Shown piece after piece: positions 7,904 through 16,725 of a stretch of 64,000 nucleotides of DNA. Source of the stretch: Microbacterium sp. Gd 4-13 (GTDB lineage Bacteria; Actinomycetota; Actinomycetes; Actinomycetales; Microbacteriaceae). Within the stretch, counting starts at the first letter, position 1, and the number at the start of each line of letters is the position of its first letter. The translations under genes and the position numbers were made by a program. The notes under the pieces were generated by a model, which saw nothing but the letters and a program-made list of their open reading frames with translations, was not told the DNA's origin and did no database searches. Location: NCBI RefSeq assembly GCF_003095395.1, contig NZ_QEIJ01000005.1:1-64000 (forward strand), given 5' to 3'.

Positions 7904-9003
7904 ACAGCCCGTGCGCTCGCGGGCTCGTCCACCAGCCCCGCATCGTTCGGCTGCGCAGCGGCAGCGGAGACGGCGGCGGCGATGCGGGCCTGCACGCGCG
8001 CCTCCGACCGTGCACGAGCGCGCACGATCAGCACGATGATGACGGCGGCCACCGCCAGCAGGGCGAGCTGCGACCACGGGATCGTCCACACCGTGAACGG
8101 CGTCGCCGCCGCCGCGAGGGAGGCCTGCACGGCGTCCTCGCCCACGATCGTCGGCACGGCGGCCACCTCGCCCCAGGCGAAGAAGACCGGCCACACCGCG
8201 ACCGTCGCCGAGGCGGCCGTCTGCTGAAGAGGCAGGATCTCGCGCTGCTCACCCGCCGCGCTCGCGCCGCCGATGCCGAACAGGCCCGCGGCCTGCGTCG
8301 TCGTGGTCGCACCCAGGCGCACGTTGCCCTCGTTGGAGATGACGTAGTCGACCGTCAGCGTGCCGGGGGCGAAGGGGTTCCACGACGGCGAATACGAGGT
8401 CGTGATCGAACCGGGAACGACGGATGCGACGACGTCGCCCGCCACGCGCAGGTGCAGGCGCACCCCGACGCGCGAGGCGACCTGCACCGACTCGTCGTCG
8501 CCGCGGGCGAGTTCGGCCACGACACCGGCCGGATGGTCGCCGGGCGTCGCCTCGTCGGGGACGTCGACGCGAAGAGGAACGAGCGTGGTCGCACCGGCCG
8601 GCACGTCGATGACGATTCCGCCACCATCGCGAGGGGTCGCCCCCTCCACCTCCCCGATGCTCACCCACGTGCCGCTGTCGACAGGGGTCTCGCCCGACGG
8701 CAGCAGGTCGAAGTTCCCGGCCTCGGTGACCACACCGTCGCTCGCGTAGATCGCGAACGGGGCGGCGGCGGCGCTGAAGTTGGTCACCGCGATGAACTCC
8801 TCCACCGATCCGCCGGGGTCGATCGTGTGCCGGAACGACACCCGCCCGTCCGGGCCCTCCGCCGACGCCGGGGCCACCGCCCAGGTCGTGCTGGTCTCGG
8901 CGGTCGCACTTGCGGGTGCATCGAGCGCGACCGCCGCCGGCGCGCCCCCGAGCAGGGTCGCGAGAGCGAGCGACGCGACGATCATCGGGCGGGTCCGCAG
9001 CAT
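7885..9003 (-). CDS. DUF916-type WxL-interacting membrane-anchored surface protein
   Basis: 372 residues. Signal peptide at about 1-28 (MIVASLALATLLGGAPAAVA), then a DUF916/WxL-protein peptidoglycan-type domain (about 45-160: RVSFRHTIDPGGSVEEFIAV, FAIYASDG, GNFDLLPSGETP), a second beta-rich domain (about 165-300), a membrane helix near 310-330 (LALLAVAAVIIVLIV) and a basic cytoplasmic tail. Known relatives bind WxL-domain proteins and anchor them at the cell wall. Ribosome site ACAGGAG precedes ATG 9003. It follows the ThuA/WxL-like gene by 58 bases, the expected partner arrangement. Confidence 0.85.
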   Translation of the reverse strand: MLRTRPMIVASLALATLLGGAPAAVALDAPASATAETSTTWAVAPASAEGPDGRVSFRHTIDPGGSVEEFIAVTNFSAAAAPFAIYASDGVVTEAGNFDLLPSGETPVDSGTWVSIGEVEGATPRDGGGIVIDVPAGATTLVPLRVDVPDEATPGDHPAGVVAELARGDDESVQVASRVGVRLHLRVAGDVVASVVPGSITTSYSPSWNPFAPGTLTVDYVISNEGNVRLGATTTTQAAGLFGIGGASAAGEQREILPLQQTAASATVAVWPVFFAWGEVAAVPTIVGEDAVQASLAAAATPFTVWTIPWSQLALLAVAAVIIVLIVRARARSEARVQARIAAAVSAAAAQPNDAGLVDEPASARAVPERTV

Positions 9004-9061
9004 CCGCGGTTCTCCTGTCTGTGCGGGGGTGAGGCCGAAGCCCCACCCCCGCGTCGGTCGA

Positions 9062-10666
9062 TCAGTCGGTCGGGAACAGCGACAGCGTCAGTCGCGCCGA
9101 GTAGTCGCCCTCGGGGGTTCCGAGCGGCGCGTCGAGGTACAACCACGCGTTCACGTCGGTCACCCCGCGGCGTCCGTCGGGCGTCGCCGAGGCGAGCACC
9201 GAAGCGACCGCGAGACCCGTGCCGCCGTCGACGGCGGTCGCGACCTGCGGCCCCGCCGACACCCCGTCGCGCGGGGTGACGAGGTTCGGGGCCCACCCGA
9301 GGTTCTCGGCGCCGATCGTGGAGTCGCCGGAGACGAACGCCGACGACTGGCCGGAGGCCGCCCACCCGCTGGTGCCGGCCTGCGTCGCGTTGCGCGAATC
9401 AGAGACCTTGACCGTCGGGAGCCCCGCGGTGAAGCGCCAGCGGTCGGTGAAGCCCGACTCCTGGTTGAGGCGCACCGACTCGCCGAAATCGGCGACGGTG
9501 AGCGCGAGAGCGCCCGGTGCGTCGACGATCGACACGTCGATCGGAACGCCGTCGGCGTCGGTCGGGCCGTCGGCGGTCAGACCGCGCTGCCACTCGAGGA
9601 GGTCGGCGATCTTCGCGTCGAGCACGTCGTCGTCGAGAGCGCCCGCGGCGCGCTGCGCCTGCAGCAGCGACGCGATCGCGTCGGCGTGGGCGTCGGCGGC
9701 GTCTGCCGTCTTGGCCCCGGCGAGGTGTCCCTGCACCGTGGCCTTGACCGCCTCGTCACCGGTCGCGGCCGCCAGCACTCCGGCGACCTCGGGGAAGGTG
9801 ACGCAGTCGCCGCCGCCCGAGACGAGCCCCGCGGTCCATTCCAGCCCGCGCAGGATGTGCTCGAGGAAGACGGGGTCGGTCCACGAAGCATCCGTGTGGC
9901 CGGCACCCTCGTACCAGGAGCGTCCGCCCTCGAAGTTCTGGCACCACGCGAGCGGGTGGTCTTCGCCCATGCGGCCGTTGCCCGGGTTGTACGTCGTCTC
10001 ATCGAGCGTGATGAGCACGTGCACGTCTTCACGCGGGTTGGTGGTGAAGTTGTACCACTCGTCGTAGCGCGACCACGCCTCGGGAAGCATCGTCGTCGAC
10101 GGGTGGCCCGGGTTCTCGACCCGCATCGTGGCCTGCTGCTGCGCGGGGTGGTTGCGGAAGCGCGCCCCACCGCCGGTCAGCTCGCTGTACCAGGGCACGG
10201 TGTGCATCGCGTCGGTCGCGGCGTGCAGGCCGACGTAGCCGCCGCCGCCGCGGATGTAACCCTGGAAGGCGGCCAGCTCGGTGTCGTCGAGCAGGCGCGG
10301 GGTCGCGGGGTCCTGGCGGTTGGTGCCGTCGACGGGCGACGCGAAGACGATCGTGGCGTACTGGTCGAGGTCGGCGGTGCTGGTGAACGGCGTCGACGCC
10401 ATGGTCAGTGCCGGCTGGCCGGGCGAGTTCCCGATCGCCGGATCCCACACATCGACCGTGAAGCCGTTCTGCTCCCCGAGCAGGATGAGCGCATTGGTCG
10501 TGTCGTCGATGTGCGAGTGCCGGAACCCGAGGGTCTTCCCGACGACGAGAACCTTGTAGTCCTCTTCCTCCGGTTCCGCGAAGGCGGCGGTCGGCGTGAC
10601 GCCGAGGCTGATGGCGACGCCGGCGGCGGCTGCCACGGCCCCCCACCGGTAGACGGGTTGCTTCAT
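9062..10666 (-). CDS. Secreted ThuA-domain protein with C-terminal WxL-like domain
   Basis: 534 residues. Signal peptide about 1-27 (VAAAAGVAISLGVTPTAAFA). A ThuA (class I amidotransferase-like, trehalose-utilisation) domain spans about 32-285: YKVLVVGKTLGFRHSHIDD, GGGYVGLHAATDAMHTVPWY, DEWYNFTTNPREDVHVL, HPLAWCQ. A helical linker follows, then from about 370 a beta-rich WxL-like domain (PGALALTVA, FTAGLPTVKVSDSR, SGWAASG, LGWAP, final YSARLTLSLF). This C-terminal domain is clearly related to the protein at 60383. ATG 10666 is preferred because GGGAG lies 8-9 bases upstream; a TTG at 10672 is also in frame. ThuA proteins are thought to act in sugar isomerisation or catabolism. Confidence 0.85.
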   Translation of the reverse strand: MKQPVYRWGAVAAAAGVAISLGVTPTAAFAEPEEEDYKVLVVGKTLGFRHSHIDDTTNALILLGEQNGFTVDVWDPAIGNSPGQPALTMASTPFTSTADLDQYATIVFASPVDGTNRQDPATPRLLDDTELAAFQGYIRGGGGYVGLHAATDAMHTVPWYSELTGGGARFRNHPAQQQATMRVENPGHPSTTMLPEAWSRYDEWYNFTTNPREDVHVLITLDETTYNPGNGRMGEDHPLAWCQNFEGGRSWYEGAGHTDASWTDPVFLEHILRGLEWTAGLVSGGGDCVTFPEVAGVLAAATGDEAVKATVQGHLAGAKTADAADAHADAIASLLQAQRAAGALDDDVLDAKIADLLEWQRGLTADGPTDADGVPIDVSIVDAPGALALTVADFGESVRLNQESGFTDRWRFTAGLPTVKVSDSRNATQAGTSGWAASGQSSAFVSGDSTIGAENLGWAPNLVTPRDGVSAGPQVATAVDGGTGLAVASVLASATPDGRRGVTDVNAWLYLDAPLGTPEGDYSARLTLSLFPTD

Positions 10667-10737
10667 GTGCAATCTCCCTTGAGTGCGTGGCTGGAACGGC
10701 CGGGCATAAATGTTGTCCGTCCCGACATATCGAGGTG

Positions 10738-10766
10738 AGGCTATCCGGGTTTCTGTGAACCGTCAA
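10738..10766 (-). promoter_or_regulatory. Sigma70-like promoter of the ThuA-DUF916 pair
   Basis: Minus-strand TTGACG (10761-10766), 17-base spacer, TAGCCT (10738-10743), about 65 bases before the ATG at 10666. The -35 region begins TTGACGGTT, the same nine bases as the promoter at 60154 upstream of the other WxL-like gene. Confidence 0.5.
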
Positions 10767-11326
10767 TGAATCGGATGCCGCGCGTGAGTGCTCTTATGCC
10801 GGACCCGCACGACGAACCAGCCCCTGGGAGAGAGAAACTCTCGCTCTGGAACGCCCGGACTTCCGCTGAGCGGAACAGGGCGCACCTTGTTCGGGGAGTT
10901 TTGCGCAAAGAGCAGACAAAAGAGCGGCCGGCTCTGGTTGCGAATCGCGGAACTTCGACCGAAAGCCGCACGGGTGACCCGGGGGAAGAATCATGGCGCC
11001 GCGTCACGGCGGCCCGCCCGCGCCCTTCCGGCACACGGAAAGGCGACACCGCGGAGCCACGGCCCGACACCCGGAAACCCGCCAGCTTCGACCGCGCAAC
11101 GCGCGCGTAACACCGCCCGTGCAGACTCGATCTCGCAACGTAAGCCGTTGCGGGCCGCCGGGCCAAAAGATCTCGGTGGTGTGGGAGACCTGGACAAGCG
11201 CTCGGCAGCGACCGCGCCGCATCCCGTCTCCGTTATTCCTGGCACTCGGACCGGACGAGACCGGCGCGCACGAGCCGCGCCCCCTCTCGCCGGCGTCGAT
11301 TGCGCTCATCGATAGGAGGAAACACC
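10767..11326. other. 560-bp region without a recognisable gene
   Basis: Lies between the ThuA promoter and the flavin reductase gene. Several open frames cross it but none shows a family, a good start site or convincing codon pattern; local G+C is lower than in the flanking genes. A short hairpin GAGAG-AAA-CTCTC is near 10831-10843. It may be a decayed gene or a long regulatory region. Confidence 0.4.
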
Positions 11327-11842
11327 ATGTCCGATTCGCTCATCGCTCCCCCCGCCATCGACGCCCGCGTCTTCCGCGACACCCTCGGGCACTACGCATC
11401 CGGGATCACCGTGGTCAGCGCGATCGCCGACGGCGAACCCGTCGGCTTCACGTGCCAGTCGTTCTACAGCGTCTCGGTCGACCCGCCACTGGTCTCGTTC
11501 AGCGTGATGCGCACCTCGACGACGTACCCGCGCATCGCCGCCGGCGGCCGTTTCACGGTCAACGTGCTCGCGCACGACCAGCACCACATCTCCACCCAGT
11601 TCGCACGAAAGGGCACCGATAAGTGGGCGGGCATCGCATGGCACCCGGCCCGGTCGGGCAACCCGGTCATCGACGCCACGCTCATGTGGGTCGACTGCGA
11701 GGCCTGGGCGGAGTACGAGGCGGGCGACCACCTCGTGATCATCGGCCGCGTGGTCGAGATGAGCGCACCCGAGTGGCACACCGGGTCACCCCTGCTCTAC
11801 TTCAAGGGCGGATACCGGCACCTGCAGGAGCTCGCGGGCTGA
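11327..11842 (+). CDS. Flavin reductase family protein
   Basis: 171 residues, the standard size of the FMN-binding split-barrel flavin:NAD(P)H reductases that feed reduced flavin to partner monooxygenases. Visible family elements are DTLGHYASGITVVSA, GFTCQSFYSVSVDPPLVSFSV, FTVNVLAHDQ and DHLVIIGRVVE. ATG 11327 follows AGGAGGA by 7 bases, an excellent ribosome site, so the longer frame from 11300 is rejected. No monooxygenase is adjacent, so its partner is unknown; it is followed by a convergent small gene whose 3' end overlaps it by 57 bases. Confidence 0.92.
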   Translation: MSDSLIAPPAIDARVFRDTLGHYASGITVVSAIADGEPVGFTCQSFYSVSVDPPLVSFSVMRTSTTYPRIAAGGRFTVNVLAHDQHHISTQFARKGTDKWAGIAWHPARSGNPVIDATLMWVDCEAWAEYEAGDHLVIIGRVVEMSAPEWHTGSPLLYFKGGYRHLQELAG

Positions 11843-12061
11843 GGCGGGAGCGGCCGGCACGCTGACCGCTCCGGGCGGGACGCACGGGCTCGACTGCAGG
11901 TCGACACGTCTCGCGCCGCAGCCGAGGCAACGCACGTAGAGCAGCCGCCCCTCGCTGGTGCAGTGCGCGGACTCCGTCGCCCAGCCGTGCTCGTGCGCGG
12001 CGACGGGCGAGGGTGCGGGTGAGGGCGGCTGACGGTCGGAATCGAGCGGCGGGGCATCCAT
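11786..12061 (-). CDS. Small zinc-ribbon-like protein
   Basis: 91 residues. The core HGWATESAHCTSEGRLLYVRCLGCGARRVDLQ has the look of a conserved small actinobacterial protein with a CxxC knuckle (Cys-Leu-Gly-Cys) and flanking His. The N-terminus is Pro/Ser-rich. The 3' end overlaps the convergent flavin reductase gene by 57 bases, so the last ~19 residues could be dispensable. Start ATG 12061 is followed back-to-back by the divergent CGNR gene (25-bp gap), suggesting shared control. Function unknown. Confidence 0.6.
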   Translation of the reverse strand: MDAPPLDSDRQPPSPAPSPVAAHEHGWATESAHCTSEGRLLYVRCLGCGARRVDLQSSPCVPPGAVSVPAAPASARELLQVPVSALEVEQG

Positions 12062-12086
12062 GCCTCCACTGTGATGTCATGGTCTT

Positions 12087-12641
12087 ATGCATCTCAACCC
12101 TTACGGGGAGTACGCGGTGTTGCTCGCCGCATCCCTCGCCAACGACTGGCCCCGCAACCGGTCGGAGATCGAGGAGCGCACCCGCGACCACGGCATGACG
12201 ATGGCCTTCCGCGTCGCCGCCGACGATCATGCCCGGACCCGAGCGGTGATCGACGCGTGGCTCACCGTGGTCGACGCTCCCACACCGACCGCGAGAGCGG
12301 CTCTGCTCAACGCCCGGATGGCGGCGATCGCCGCCTACCCGCGCCTGACCGACCATGACGGTGAGGGATGGCACCTCCACTACCGCGATGAGGAGCAGTC
12401 GCTCGCCCCCGTGCTCGACGCCGTGATCTCGGTGGGCACGGCGATGCACCTGACGACCCGAGGCATGAGCCGTCTTCGTCGGTGCGAGGCCGGCGCCGAA
12501 CCCGGCGACGCGTGCGTCAACGTCGTCGTCGACGTGACCCGCAACGGCCGCCAGCGCTACTGCTCCGTCCGCTGCGCGAACCGCGCCGCCGTCCGGAGGC
12601 ACCGGCGCCGCACCGCCGCGCCGCCGCCTCGGGGGACCTAG
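12087..12641 (+). CDS. CGNR zinc-finger (ABATE-type) putative regulator
   Basis: 184 residues. N-terminal helical domain (about 1-125: [21 protein letters not shown] is the usual opening) followed by a CGNR-type zinc finger (about 130-172: [21 protein letters not shown], then [19 protein letters not shown]). The finger has C...C...CSxRCANR in place of the classical CGNR, with the same Cys spacing. Such proteins are thought to bind DNA or RNA as regulators. There is little space before the ATG, so the message may be leaderless. Divergent from the zinc-ribbon gene at 12061. Confidence 0.8.
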   Translation: MHLNPYGEYAVLLAASLANDWPRNRSEIEERTRDHGMTMAFRVAADDHARTRAVIDAWLTVVDAPTPTARAALLNARMAAIAAYPRLTDHDGEGWHLHYRDEEQSLAPVLDAVISVGTAMHLTTRGMSRLRRCEAGAEPGDACVNVVVDVTRNGRQRYCSVRCANRAAVRRHRRRTAAPPPRGT

Positions 12642-12762
12642 GCCCCTACCGGCGGAGCGGCCCGTGTGCTGGGGTGGGGTCACGCACGCATGGGCTTCGG
12701 TCGGGGCATCCCCCGGGAGACCGCTGAAGCCGGCGCACGCACCGTCGAGAAGGGATCACGCC

Positions 12763-13383
12763 ATGACAGCGGAAACCGTAGCAGGAGGAGGCGGATCCAC
12801 GGGGTTCGCGTTCCGCACCGACAGCGTCACCGACCGGACGCTCGACGAACTGGACGCATGGTGGCGAGCGGCGAACTACCTCTCCATCGGACAGATCTAT
12901 CTGCTCGACAATCCGCTGCTGCGCGAGCCGCTCGCCCCCGCGCACATCAAGTCGAGACTGCTCGGGCACTGGGGCACCACGCCGGGGCTGAACTTCGTCT
13001 ACGCCCACCTCAACAGGGTCATCCGCGACCGGGACCTCCACACGATCTTCATCGCCGGACCCGGCCACGGCGGGCCCGGGATGGTCGCGAACACCTATCT
13101 CGACGGGACCTATAGCGAGATCTACGACGACATCGACCACACGACCGACGGGGTCAGGAAGCTCTTCCGGCAGTTCTCGTTCCCCGGCGGGATCCCCAGC
13201 CACGTCGCCCCGGAAACCCCCGGCTCGATCCACGAGGGCGGCGAGCTCGGTTACTCGCTCTCCCACGCGTACGGCGCCGTCTTCGACAATCCCGATCTTC
13301 TCGTCGCCGCGGTCGTGGGCGACGGCGAAGCGGAGACGGGGCCGTTGGCGACGAGTTGGCACTCGAACAAGTTCATCGATCCG
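12763..13383 (+). pseudogene. Phosphoketolase (XFP), 5' fragment only
   Basis: Encodes the first 207 residues of a xylulose-5-phosphate/fructose-6-phosphate phosphoketolase, ending in [10 protein letters not shown]. Family landmarks are intact: [84 protein letters not shown]. Full enzymes are near 790-820 residues, so about three quarters, including most thiamine-diphosphate and partner-domain residues, is missing. After 13383 the frame stays open to 14304 but is antisense to a glycosyltransferase gene. ATG 12763 has an AGAAGGG site. The fragment looks unmutated, so the loss is recent or the join is an assembly artefact. Confidence 0.85.
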
Positions 13384-13392
13384 CTTCACGAG
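13384..13392. other. Junction between truncated phosphoketolase and truncated glycosyltransferase
   Basis: Recognisable phosphoketolase coding ends at 13383 (plus strand) and recognisable glycosyltransferase coding, read from the other strand, ends at 13393. Only nine bases separate them and both genes lose their 3' ends here, as expected for one deletion between two convergent genes. Confidence 0.75.
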
Positions 13393-14286
13393 AGCAACGA
13401 CCGGCACGCCCGCGGCGAGCGCCTCCATCGCGGCGAGACCGAAGCCCTCTTTCGTCGAGACGAAGCCCAGCACGGTGGCCCCCGCCACGAGAGACGGCAC
13501 GTCGCCATCGGCAAGCGTGCCGAGGATGGTCGGCTCGATCCCGAGCTCGACCGCGCGCCGCTCGAATTCCCGGCGGTAGGAGCGGTAGTCGAAGAGAGTC
13601 TCCCCACCCCCGAAGACGAGACGCAGTTCCGGCCTCCTGCTCCGCAGCGTCGCGAAAGCCTCGAGCAGATCGAGCGAACCCTTGCGCGGCTCGATCCCGC
13701 CCAGAGCGAGCACGTAGTCCCCCAGGTCGGCGCGCCAGCGCGCGCGCAGCGCTTCTCCGGCCGGCCCCGCAGCATCCGCGAAACGTTCGGCGTCGACGCC
13801 GTTCGAGATCACGGTGGGCGCGTACCCGTACTCGGCCTCGACTTCGGCGGCGACGGCACGCGAGACGCAGATGCGGGCCGCCGGTCGATGGATGGCGAGT
13901 TCGTGACACTCGACGAGTCTCGGTGTGGTGAACGCGTCGAGGTGATGGATGGTCCGGATGCACTCACGGCCCGCCGCGATCACCGCGTTCGCCGAGATGC
14001 AGTCCTGCGCGTGCACCACATCGGCGCTGCTCGAGAAGTGCCGTGCCATGGCGCCGATCGAGCGCTCGATGCGCTCACCGACGCCTTCGCCCTCACGCGA
14101 CTCGAAGGGAACGACGCGAACGCGCACCGCCGGGTCGACCTCTCGGAAGAAGGCCGTGTCGGACCCGCGGCCGAGAGTCCACACCTCGACGTCGTTGCCG
14201 CGGGCGGCGAGAGCCTCCGCCAGGGCCAGAGTGTGAACGACGCCGCCGCGCGGCTTGGTCGAGTACGTGACCTGGGCGATCTTCAT
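13393..14286 (-). pseudogene. MSMEG_0565-family glycosyltransferase (GT4-like), 3'-truncated
   Basis: The first 298 residues match the glycosyltransferase family that accompanies Nit1C-type nitrilase clusters: [122 protein letters not shown]. Relatives are about 390 residues, so roughly the last 90 (rest of the nucleotide-sugar-binding half) are gone. The frame continues to a stop at 12646 antisense to the phosphoketolase fragment, giving a possible chimeric tail. ATG 14286 overlaps the stop of the upstream gene (ATGA). Last gene of the operon starting at 20773. Confidence 0.85.
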
Positions 14287-15137
14287 GGCGCGGTCAGCCG
14301 GTAGGCGTGCTCCGCGCGCTGGTCGAGGTGGTTGAGGCTGCGACGAGCTCGTGCACGGGATGCTGCGACATCCGCCTCGGCGACGGCGAGACCCCCCTTC
14401 GCCCACGTCTTCGCGATGATCTCGCCGGCCGGGTCGACGATCTTCGCCTGGCCGAGGAATCGCAGGCCGCCCATGACGCCCGTCTGGTTGGACGACACGA
14501 GATAGACCTGGTTCTCGGCCGCCCGCGCGCAGTCGTACAGATCGAACAGGTGGGCCTGCCGGTCGTTGCGGATGCGATCGGAGCGGTCGGTGACACTCGC
14601 GGGCCACGCGCTCAAGCAGGCGAGGATCTCGGCGCCGTCGAGCGCGAGCGATCGCGCGGACTCGGGGAAGGTCTTGTCGAAGTCGATAAGCATGCCCAGC
14701 CGCCCGACGGGGGTGTCGAACGCCGAGAACTCGTCGCCCGCGCGATAGACGTCGGACTCGCCGAGCGGAAGATGCACCTTGCGGTGCGCACCCAGGATGC
14801 CGTCGCCCGTCACACAGACGGCGGTGTTGTACCTGACCTCGGCACCGTCGATGACCGCGCGCTCGGCCACCCCGAAGCACACCGTCATCTGCCCGGCCAT
14901 GGCGGCGACGGCCGCGACCTCCGGCCCGTCGAGGTCGACCGACCGCGGCGCGCTGTCGACGGCGTGCGAGGGGTGCTCGAGCTCGAGCAGATATCCGCCG
15001 ATCGTCGCATCGGGAAGGACGAGCAGATCCACACCTCTCTCACGAGCGTGATCGATGATGCCGGGCAGCTTGGCGAGGGTGCGATCGACGTCGCGGCCGA
15101 AGTGCGCCGCGACCCCCGCCATCGTCACTGTGCCCAT
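14283..15137 (-). CDS. Nitrilase-superfamily paralog with altered Glu-Lys-Cys triad (MSMEG_0566-like)
   Basis: 284 residues, alignable along its length with the nitrilase at 17620 of the same operon. The triad of the superfamily is changed: the Glu of PEAAIGGY is Asp43 here ([10 protein letters not shown]), the Lys is kept (Lys120, [10 protein letters not shown]), and the nucleophilic Cys of QICYDK is Asp152 ([11 protein letters not shown]). It therefore should not act as a Cys-dependent nitrilase; it may be a regulatory or structural partner or use another chemistry. ATG 15137 is preceded by CTGAGGCA. It is translationally coupled to the glycosyltransferase downstream and follows the flavin oxidoreductase by 32 bases. 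Confidence 0.85.
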   Translation of the reverse strand: MGTVTMAGVAAHFGRDVDRTLAKLPGIIDHARERGVDLLVLPDATIGGYLLELEHPSHAVDSAPRSVDLDGPEVAAVAAMAGQMTVCFGVAERAVIDGAEVRYNTAVCVTGDGILGAHRKVHLPLGESDVYRAGDEFSAFDTPVGRLGMLIDFDKTFPESARSLALDGAEILACLSAWPASVTDRSDRIRNDRQAHLFDLYDCARAAENQVYLVSSNQTGVMGGLRFLGQAKIVDPAGEIIAKTWAKGGLAVAEADVAASRARARRSLNHLDQRAEHAYRLTAP

Positions 15138-15169
15138 TGCCTCAGGGTATAGCTCGGTGCCCGCTCGCC

Positions 15170-16429
15170 TCAGGCGACGGGAATCTGCTGCTGTTCGCGC
15201 ACGGCGATCCTGCCCGCGACGTGCTCGGCATCACGGGCGATCGCGTGGAAGCGACCGGATCCCCACGTATGCATCCAGGGGAGGCCGATGAAGAAGAACC
15301 CGGGCACCTTCGACTCCCCGTACGTGTGCAGGGGATGACCCTGGTGGTCGAGGACGTCGAGGTTGCCGAGCCAGGACCAGTCCGCGCGGAAGCCGATCGC
15401 CCAGATCACTGATGCGACGTCGGCGGTTGCAAGCTGGCGAGGCACCTCGGTCGGCTGCCACACCGCGCTGTACCGTTCCTCTTCCGGGGCGTGGATCTCC
15501 TCACGCTCGATGTACCGGTCGATGTCGTTCTTGATCGACTCGGCTACCGAGTCGGCGTAGTCGAGATTGTCGGGCAGAGTGTCGTCGAACAGGAAGGCGC
15601 TGTCCGTGAGACCGACGGCGCGGCCGTAGAGACGTACACCGCGCACGGCGAACTGGCGCAGATCGATGTCACGACCGCCGTCGCGGCCGGTGACGTAGTG
15701 GTTCGTCGATTCGCGCTTGGCGAGCCCGTGGGCCGAGACCGGCACGTCGTAGATGCCCATCTCGGCGAGCCACGTCATGCAGTCCTTCCCGCGGTAGAAG
15801 CGGGCGACCCGGGGCGCGCGACCCAGCGCGAGGTGAACGTCGCGACCCTCGAGCAGGAGGTCCTCCGCGATCTGCGTGCCGGACTGACCCGACCCGACCA
15901 CCAGGACGGGGCCCTCGGGCAGTTGAGCGGCGTTGCGGTACTCGTGCGAGTGCAGCTGGAAGACGTCGCCGGGGATCTCGCGCGCCCACGCGGGCGTGAC
16001 GGGAAGGTGATATCCGCCCGTGGCGGAGGTGACCGTGTCGGCGGTGAGGGTGCCCGCGCTCGTGCGCACCGTGAACCCCCCGCCGGGGCGCTCCTCGACC
16101 AGAGAGACCGAGACCCCCTCCGCGACCGGCGCATCGAACGTGTCGGCGTAGTTCCTCGTCCACGCGTAGACCTCATCGCGTGCCATGAAGCCGTCGGGGT
16201 CGGGGCCGTCGTAGGGATAGCCGGGCAGACGGCACTGCCAGTTCGGTGTCACCAGGGTGAAGTTGTCCCAGCGGCCGTCTCGCCACTCGTGCACGAGCGT
16301 GTCACGCTCGATCACCACGTGACGGACGCCCTGCTGGACGAGATGCCAGCTCAGGGCGAGACCCGCCTGGCCCCCGCCGACGATGACGGCCTCGAAGTGA
16401 TCGCCGTCGTTCAGCGCGACCGGGATCAC
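15170..16429 (-). CDS. nitH: MSMEG_0569-family flavin-dependent oxidoreductase
   Basis: 419 residues, flavin monooxygenase-like. Two Rossmann motifs: VGGGQAGLALSWHL near the N-terminus for FAD and VVGSGQSGTQIAEDLL near 190 for NADPH; further family features are WDNFTLVTPNWQCRLPGYPY, ATGGYHLPVTP and VIWAIGFRADWSWL. This is the flavoprotein of Nit1C clusters (nitH). GTG start at 16429 overlaps the stop of the preceding small gene (GTGA). In these clusters it is presumed to oxidise a substrate or product of the nitrilase; the reaction is not established. Confidence 0.9.
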   Translation of the reverse strand: MIPVALNDGDHFEAVIVGGGQAGLALSWHLVQQGVRHVVIERDTLVHEWRDGRWDNFTLVTPNWQCRLPGYPYDGPDPDGFMARDEVYAWTRNYADTFDAPVAEGVSVSLVEERPGGGFTVRTSAGTLTADTVTSATGGYHLPVTPAWAREIPGDVFQLHSHEYRNAAQLPEGPVLVVGSGQSGTQIAEDLLLEGRDVHLALGRAPRVARFYRGKDCMTWLAEMGIYDVPVSAHGLAKRESTNHYVTGRDGGRDIDLRQFAVRGVRLYGRAVGLTDSAFLFDDTLPDNLDYADSVAESIKNDIDRYIEREEIHAPEEERYSAVWQPTEVPRQLATADVASVIWAIGFRADWSWLGNLDVLDHQGHPLHTYGESKVPGFFFIGLPWMHTWGSGRFHAIARDAEHVAGRIAVREQQQIPVA

Positions 16430-16725
16430 GATGCGGCTCCCTCGAGGCCGGGCTGCATAGCGACGACCACGACCTCGCCGGCCGCGTACGCGGAAGCGGC
16501 GGTCGCGATGGTCTCCTCCGAGTGCATCGCCGAGGTGCAGGCGAATCCGTACCTGGCCCGCACCCGCTCACTGGCGATGGCGAGTGCCTCACTCGTGCGA
16601 CCGACGAAGTCCGAGAGCGTGTACCGCTCCCCCACCCGCAGATAGTCGTGCATGACGAGACTCGGTGAATAGTGCGACGTCTGTTGGCCGTCGGGCCAAC
16701 GCACGGCGAAAGTCATCTCAGGCAT
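16426..16725 (-). CDS. nitG: MSMEG_0570-family nitrogen starvation response protein
   Basis: 99 residues; MPEMTFAVRWPDGQQ and YSPSLVMHDYLRVGERY with ASERVRARYGFACTSAMHS are characteristic of the small conserved protein (nitG) found only with Nit1C-type clusters. The start ATG 16725 lies 8 bases inside the end of the nitrilase gene, so the two are coupled; the longer open frame to 17484 would run inside that gene. Function unknown; no catalytic motif beyond a single Cys is seen. Confidence 0.88.
   Translation of the reverse strand: MPEMTFAVRWPDGQQTSHYSPSLVMHDYLRVGERYTLSDFVGRTSEALAIASERVRARYGFACTSAMHSEETIATAASAYAAGEVVVVAMQPGLEGAAS

Noticed and set aside
12646-13392. Continuation of the glycosyltransferase frame as genuine protein
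   Set aside because: Sequence beyond residue 298 is antisense phosphoketolase with no glycosyltransferase similarity; treated as a read-through tail.
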